NCBI GenBank assembly: GCA_029204045.2
Contig: CM055060.1
Span: 52,287,378-52,351,377, forward strand
Origin: Tillandsia leiboldiana
Taxonomy: Eukaryota; Streptophyta; Magnoliopsida; Poales; Bromeliaceae
Direction of reading: 5' to 3'
DNA length: 64,000 nucleotides
Program-made: the position numbers and the translations under genes
Notes under the pieces: model-generated
The model's input: only the letters and a program-made list of their open reading frames with translations
What the model was told of the DNA's origin: nothing
Database searches by the model: none
Shown here: positions 57,427-64,000 of the stretch, in pieces
How the letters are laid out: each line of letters starts with the position of its first letter
Numbering within the stretch: the first letter of the stretch is position 1

Positions 57427-59978
57427 ATGGCGCGTACACGATTTCAGCCAGGACGTTCTATACTTGGTCCTCGACTTGCAACAAAAAACTTTCGTGATCC
57501 TAGTCAGAAAAATACTCCATCAAGTAATCACTCGCTTAGGCAATCTGGAGGTGACCTTGAGGAGAATGATTTTGATTTGGGTGTTGATAAGGACAACCAG
57601 TTTATATCGGATGATGACCAACTTGAAGAAAATATGGGTATTCATTAATCCCTAAGATATGCATGTTCATCGAACTTTAGGAATTTAGTTTATAAAATCA
57701 ATTGATCACTATTGAATATTTATTTCTTAGCTATCTCTTATGATTATTTGAAAACAGATTCTTCTAAAAAGTTCAGTAATCGGAGAGGCCCAACTCGCAT
57801 GCATAAAATATGGGCTAGGCATGATGGTGATATGTTGGCACTTACTTTTAATGAATTTGATCAGCCTACTGGTGATAAAGCTGCGCAATTCACAAACTTC
57901 TTAGGCACTGTTGCTAGAAGTGGAAAAGATGCACCATTAACATATAAGGATTGGAGGCACATGCCTTTGGATAATAAAAAGATAATGTGGAACATTATTA
58001 AGGTATCAATTTATTAGTTGATTTCTCTTTATATTTTTAATACATAAACATCTATCAGTAAATTGATATTTGTGAATTTCTTATAGTTAAAGTATAATCT
58101 TGAAGATGATAAGTGGTTATGGGTTATGAAAGCTCTTGGAAAAAAATGGAAGGACTTCAAATGTGAGCTTAAGAAAAAGCACTATGATGCTCACAATACT
58201 TATGAAGAACGTCTTGTTGATCGCGATTCTAGAGTCCTCCCGGAGCAATGGAGACAATTGATTGAATTTTGGGATACTGAAGAAGGACAGGTGCTTTAAA
58301 CAATTTTTCATTCTTTATCAATTTCACTCTTCATTTTTTCTTTTAACCAAGTGAATGTTTTTTAGTGTAGCTATATAGATGTTTCTTTTAACCAAGTTGA
58401 TGTTGTATACAGACGCGTAGTTTAAGAAACAAAAGTAACCGTGCTAAGCAAATTAATACTCACACTGCTGGCTCAAGAAGTTTTGCTCGTATTCGTGAAG
58501 AAAAGGTAAATCACTTAATTCACTTATTCTCTTCTAAGTTCATATATATGCTATAACACGAATTCACTGAATTATAAACTTTTTTATTGTTAACAGCGAA
58601 AGGAAAATGGAGTAGTGCCAACTAGGGCCGAACTATTTAAGATTACTCATGTTCACAAAAATGGGGATCCGATGAATGAAGAATGTGCTAACTTTATTGT
58701 AAGTAGATTAATATTTTTTTAAGTTTTTATTTGTAAAGATTTTAGCTTTATTGTAAGTTGCTTTTTTTTTAAGGATCACTTTTATGGCAGTTTATACATT
58801 TATGTTCAGTTTCCTTTGATCCACAAGATGAGGAAATTTCAAATTATTTGCATTTCTACCTACTCATTGTGATATGCATGACTTGTTATAGAGAGAGATT
58901 GATGTGAAGACCAAGAATCAACCAGATCTTGCAAAAAAAGGTTCCAAAGAAGTAGATGATTTATTCTCAGATGTATTTGGAAAAGAAAAACATGGTCACG
59001 TCCGTGGCCTCGGTTTGGGCCCTGCTCCTACTCATATTTGGACCGATGCACCTACACCTGCAGCATGTATAAGAATGGCAACTGAGGCTAGAAAGAAAGC
59101 TGAGGAGGAAACAAAAGGAATGAAGGAAAGAATGATAGTTATGGAGACCGAGTTGGCTGAAATGAAAGCAATGATAGCATCTATTATGCAAAATAAGTCT
59201 ACCGATGCACCTTCACCTACTAATCCATTGGATGGTCGACAGGTTTACTTTACTAATTAAGTATTTATAAAAGAATTTATTAAATAATATCTTGTTGAAA
59301 TTACATAGTGTTATTTCTTTTGTAGAATGTTGTTGATACAAATATTCCTAATGATACATTTGAAGGAGAAGTGCGATCGTCATCATCCAATCACCAATTT
59401 CCGTCTTATCAAGTAAATATCTTGTCTAGCTAGATTGTGAAATTATATGTTATGTCATTCTCTAATTTATATATATATAGGTGCACCAAACGAAGAAAAG
59501 GAGGGTGCGATATGAACATGAAACCGAGGTAACATCTATTTTGATTAATATTAATTTTTAAAAGTTATCCAATAGTAAAATATATGTGCCTCTATATAGG
59601 ATAATCCTAGACAGGATGATAAAGAAGTGTTCTTGATGTCCCTTGGACAACCTCATCGCCCTGTAGCACGAGAACTTTTATTTAGTAAGGATCCTTCTAC
59701 TATTGTAGGAGGCGAAAAATTAGGTGATCAATATTGGGAAATCTATGTTGAGGTAGTAATGATTCCTACAGAGAGTCTGATTCGGAGCTATCATGGTATG
59801 AAGATGATAGGTGATGCTGCAAGACAATTTATTGCTTGGCCATCCTATCTTGTAAGTATAATACATATATACATAAACAATGACATGTATTAGTTTGGTA
59901 AATATTGAAAATTATTGATCTCAATTCATTTTTTTTCCTCTAATGTAGGTTAAGCCAGTTAGAAGGTTAAAACAGTGA
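57427..59978 (+). CDS. CACTA second protein, Transposase_24 type, copy 2 (intact)
   Basis: Same ten-exon gene as 41730-44275. The first exon is 57427-57637. Exon 2 has the full A run (AATAAAAAGATAATGTGG), so the frame stays open into MWNIIK and on to the TGA at 59976-59978. One substitution against copy 1 is visible (CACCAAACG for CACCCAACG, Pro to Gln). The product is about 540 residues and this is the better reference for the protein. Confidence 0.86.
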
Positions 59979-60394
59979 GAACGTTAAGCTAGGGAGACAG
60001 ATTTTGGGGAGTCTAGGTGGGTTCTCTTTTCTTCACCATTCTTACACATTTAGTATATTTTTTAATTGATAAGCCTTTGAATATATGTCTTTGATTTGTG
60101 AGTTTATTTATCTTCTTTACAACTCAAATATATTATGGATGGTGTCAGAGCAATTATTAGATTTTACATTTGTTAGGTTTTGTTAGGTTAAGAATTTTTT
60201 TTTTACATACTGTTCCTCAACTATAGGCTTAGGCATAGTGTTCTAATTTGACATAGTGTTCTAATATAAATTTGACATAATGTAATTACAAGTTAGTTAG
60301 AAGCATTTCGAATCGATGTCAAAGCGGTCGACTCGAAAAGTGGGTTGGAATTGAGAGTTTTTGAAGCTTTAAATTGCAAAGCTTAAGTCCCCGT
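59979..60394 (+). other. 3' flank of the second transposon gene, copy 2
   Basis: Counterpart of 44276-44690, AT-rich and non-coding. Confidence 0.5.
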
Positions 60395-63300
60395 TCGCCG
60401 AATTTGCAAAATGGCGAAATGCGGCGAATTGACCTGTAACATATTTTAAATATGATTACAGTCGAGTTCGGTGCGTTTCGGACCGACGCGAAGTGCATCG
60501 GGTCGAAAAGTGAGTTGAAGTTCAAGGAATTAGCGAATTTCATCAATTGTAAAATTCGTCGAAAAAACCAATTTTCACGAGATATAACAGGGCTGCTGTT
60601 TTGAGCAGCAGCATTGCTGGTGCTTTGAGCAGTAGGGCTGCTGCTCAAAGCAGCAGGGCTGCTGCTTTGAGCAGCAGCAAGCTGCTGCTTGAGCAGCAGC
60701 ACAGGCTGCTGCTCAAGCAGCAGCAAGGCTGCTGCTCAAAGCAGCAGGCTGCTGCTTGAGCAGCAGCACAGGCTGCAGCTTTGAGCAGCAGCAAGCTGCT
60801 TGAGCAGCAGCCTTGCTGCTGCTTGAGCAGCAGCCTTGCTGCTGCTTGAGCAGCAGCACAGGATGCTGCTCAAGCAGCAGCCTTGCTGCTGCTTTGCTTG
60901 AGCAGCAGCAAGCTGCTGCTTGAGCAGCAGTTGCTCAAGCAGCTGGTGCTGCTGCTGCTGCTCAAGCAGCAGCTTGAGCAGCACCTGCTGCTGCTCTGCA
61001 GCACCTGCTCTGCAGCAACTTAATCTCAAGCTTGTGCCCGCTCGCGAATTTGCAAAATGGCGAAATGCGGCGAAATGACCTGTAACATATTTTAAATATG
61101 ATTACAGTCGAGTTTGGTGCGTTTCGGACCGACGCGAAGTGCATCGGGTCGAAAAGTGAGTTGAAGTTCAAGAAATTAGCCAATTTCATAAATTCTGATT
61201 TTTGATATCAGCAAGCTCTTTTCATCTGCGTTTTGCTGCCAACTAGAAAATCGAAAAAGCTTACCGATAACAAAAATCAGAATTTCTGAAATTCGCTAAG
61301 TCCTTGAACTTCAACTCACTTTTCGACCCGATGCACCTCGCGTCGGTCCGAAACGCACCGAACTCGACTGTAATCATATTTAAAATATGTTACAGATCAT
61401 TTCGCCGCATTTCGCCATTTTGCAGATTCGGCGAACGGGGACTTAAGCTTTGCAATTTAAAGCTTCAAAGTGATTCCAATCAAGCTTCAAAGCTTTGCAA
61501 TTTAAAACTTTAAAGATTCAGTGAACGGGGACAGCCTTGCTGCTGCATTGAGCATCAGCACAGGCTGCTGCTCAAGCAGCAGTGCCTTGAGCAGCAGCCA
61601 CTGCTGCTTGAGCAGCAGCCTGTGCTGGCTGCTGCCTTGAGTAGCAGCCAGCAGCTGCTGCTGCCTGGCTGCTGCTTGAGCAGTAGCCTGGCTGCTGCCT
61701 TGAGCAGCAGCCTTGCTGCTGCTCAAAGCAGCAGCTGTGCTGCTGCTCAAGGCAGCAGCCTGCTGCTTGAGCAGCAGCCTTGCTGCTGCTCAAGCAGCAG
61801 CCTAGCTGCTGCCTTGAGCAGCAGCCTTGCTGCTGCTCAAAGCAGCAGCTTGCTGCTTGAGCAGCAGCACAGGCTGCTGCTAGCAGCCTTGCTGCTGCTT
61901 TGAGCAGCAGGGCTGCTGCTCAAAGCAGCAGCCTGCTGCTTGAGCAGCAGCACAGCTGCTCAAGCAGCAGCTTGCTGTTGCTCAAGCAGCAGCCTTGGGT
62001 GCGTTTCGGACCGACGCGGTGCATCGGGCGAATTTGCAAAATGCCGAAATGCGGCGAAATGACCTGTAACATATTTTAAATATGATTACAGTCGAGTTCG
62101 GTGCGTTTCGGACCGACGCGAAGTCCATCGGGTCGAAAAGTGAGTTGAAGTTCAAGAAATTAGCGAATTTCATAAATTCTTATTTTTGATATCGGCAAGC
62201 TCTTTTCATCTGCGTTTTGCCGCCAACTAGAAAATCGAAAAAGCTTACCGATAACAAAAATCAGAATTTCTGAAATTCGCTAAGTCCTTGAACTTCAACT
62301 CACTTTTCGACCCGATGCACCTCGCGTCGGTCCGAAACGCACCGAACTCGACTGTAATCATATTTAAAATATGTTACAGATCATTTCGCCGCATTTCGCC
62401 ATTTTGCAGATTCGGCGAACGGGGACTTAAGCTTTGCAATTTAAAGCTTCAAAGTGATTCCAATCAAGCTTCAAAGCTTTGCAATTTAAAACTTTAAAGA
62501 TTCAGTGAACGGGGACAGCCTTGCTGCTGCATTGAGCATCAGCACAGGCTGCTGCTCAAGCAGCAGTGCCTTGAGCAGCAGCCTGTGCTGCTGCTCAAGC
62601 AGCAGCTTCTGCTTTGGCTGCTGCTTGAGCAGCAGCCTGTGCTGGCTGCTGCCTTGAGTAGCAGCCAGCAGCTGCTGCTGCCTGGCTGCTGCTTGAGCAG
62701 TAGCCTGGCTGCTGCCTTGAGCAGCAGCCTTGCTGCTGCTCAAAGCAGCAGCTGTGCTGCTGCTCAAGGCAGCAGCCTGCTGCTTGAGCAGCAGCCTTGC
62801 TGCTGCTCAAGCAGCAGCCTGGCTGCTGCCTTGAGCAGCAGCCTTGCTGCTGCTCTAAGCAGCAGCTTGCTGCTTGAGCAGCAGCACAGGCTGCTGCTAG
62901 CAGCCTTGCTGCTGCTTTGAGCAGCAGGGCTGCTGCTCAAAGCAGCAGCCTGCTGCTTGAGCAGCAGCACAGCTGCTCAAGCAGCAGCTTGCTGTTGCTC
63001 AAGCAGCAGCCTTGGGTGCGTTTCGGACCGACGCGGTGCATCGGGCGAATTTGCAAAATGCCGAAATGCGGCGAAATGACCTGTAACATATTTTAAATAT
63101 GATTACAGTCGAGTTCGGTGCGTTTCGGACCGACGCGAAGTCCATCGGGTCGAAAAGTGAGTTGAAGTTCAAGAAATTAGCGAATTTCATAAATTCTTAT
63201 TTTTGATATCGGCAAGCTCTTTTCATCTGCGTTTTGCCGCCAACTAGAAAATCGAAATTGTAATTTTTCTTCTTCCCTTTATTCTACAAATTTTTCTTAA

Positions 63301-64000
63301 ACTTCCCACGATTTATTTTAAATTTTTGGGCTGCTCTAAGCCCTCGGAATAGGGCTTCGAAAAAGCTTGGCGATAAACTGCATCAGCAAAAACTGCAGTT
63401 TCAGAATTCTTAAAGCATTTTGCTTCGCTTCGTTCTCCTATTTTCTTTCAATCTCTCACCTCGGCAGTTCATCCCTTTTAATCAGCAGACTTTTCTGAGA
63501 CACCTCACGATTTCTTCTTAATTTTTTGACTACTCTAAGTCTTCAAAATAGGGCCTCGAAAAAGCTTACCGATAACAAAATTCAGAATTTCTGAAATTCC
63601 TAAGTCCTAGAACTTCAACTCACTTTTCGACCCGATGCACTTCGCGTCGGTCCGAAACGCACCGAACTCGACTGTAATCATATTTAAAATATGTTACAGA
63701 TCATTTCGCCGCATTTCGCCATTTTGCAGATTCAGCGAACGGGGACTTAAGCTTTGCAATTTAAAGCTTCAAAGTGATTCCAATCAAGCTTCAAAGCTTT
63801 GCAATTTAAAACTTTAAAGATTCAGTGAACGGGGACAGCCTTGCTGCTGCATTGAGCAGCAGCCTTGCTGCTGCTCAAAGCAGCAGCCTGCTGCTTGAGC
63901 AGCAGCACAGGCTGCTGCTCAAGGCAGCAGCCTTGCTTCTGCTTTGAGCAGCAGCCTTGCTGCTGCTCAAGCAGCAGTGCCTTGAGCAGCAGCACAGGCT
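60395..64000. repeat. alternating module and palindromic CTG/CAG array, copy 2
   Basis: Cleaner version of the 44690-48810 array. Module M is in plus orientation near 60395-60545, 61044-61195, 62028-62183 and 63048-63205, and inverted near 61288-61440, 62272-62422 and 63595-63750. Palindromic blocks lie at 60590-61020, 61533-61996, 62517-63016 and 63838 to the window end. The inverted modules at 61288 and 62272 are 984 bp apart, giving the higher-order period. The spacer at 63206-63594 is expanded by about 300 bp that include CCCACGATTTATTTTAAATT. Confidence 0.8.

Larger units (their letters stand above)
48911..64000 (+). repeat. near-identical repeat of 33157 to about 48310
   Basis: Everything right of the gap repeats the left side in the same order. 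Position offsets drift: 15754 at the start (33157/48911), 15709 at the CACTA terminus, 15699 at the transposase ATG, 15694 at exon 5, 15703-15705 from 43.2 to 45.6 kb. Most indels are single bases, many in homopolymers, and are densest next to the gap. This pattern fits unmerged contig ends. Confidence 0.9.
50845..64000 (+). mobile_element. CACTA transposon, copy 2, 3' end beyond window
   Basis: Starts CACTACACCAATGTTGGCTT at 50845 after TAA. Same content as copy 1. The window ends within the fourth palindromic array. Confidence 0.88.

Overview
The window looks like repeat-dominated intergenic DNA from a plant nuclear genome, most likely a commelinid monocot (pineapple-like, though the species cannot be proved from this sequence). 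The evidence is an AT-rich background, one intronless gene with very high coding GC, introns with GT/AG borders, and plant families throughout: a CACTA (En/Spm) transposon, Copia, LINE, SINE and Mutator-like elements, and many MITEs. Only one ordinary host gene is convincing: a DUF716/TMEM45-type membrane protein on the minus strand at 6531-7490.

Layout. From 0 to 6.5 kb lie AT-rich DNA, decayed Copia fragments (RNase H on minus, gag on plus), a miniature LTR element with recognisable primer-binding site and polypurine tract, and a tRNA-derived SINE with a perfect 21-bp target duplication. The gene follows at 6.5-7.5 kb. From 7.7 to 12 kb is AT-rich spacer with a GC-rich minisatellite. From 12 to 18 kb and 22 to 32.6 kb is a mosaic in which long (TA)n tracts alternate with MITEs of several families, each bounded by TA repeats. 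Two Mutator-like elements sit in the first mosaic, and one carries a captured piece of a glutamate-carboxypeptidase (AMP1/NAALADase-like) gene. Parts of 0.4-4.9 kb are colinear with parts of 19.0-29.2 kb, so the left half appears to contain an old segmental duplication expanded by later insertions.

From 32.6 kb rightward: a 5'-truncated LINE, then a CACTA element starting at 35136. It encodes a TNP2-type transposase (five exons, Transposase_21 core) and a second DNA-binding-type protein (ten exons, Transposase_24 type). The genes are followed by an elaborate array in which about 150-bp modules in alternating orientation separate blocks of palindromic CTG/CAG repeats.

The segment 33157 to about 48310 is repeated nearly base for base at 48911-64000 after a gap of exactly 100 N (48811-48910). 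Single-base indels pile up on the gap side of both copies, so this is best read as two overlapping contig ends left unmerged, not a biological tandem duplication. Each copy breaks a different part of the transposase frame. The 3' end of the CACTA element is not in the window.

How the genes relate: the two CACTA proteins are the expected pair for mobilisation (a catalytic TNP2 and a protein likely to bind subterminal repeats), and the palindromic arrays are candidate binding sites. The remaining elements are mostly non-autonomous or broken.
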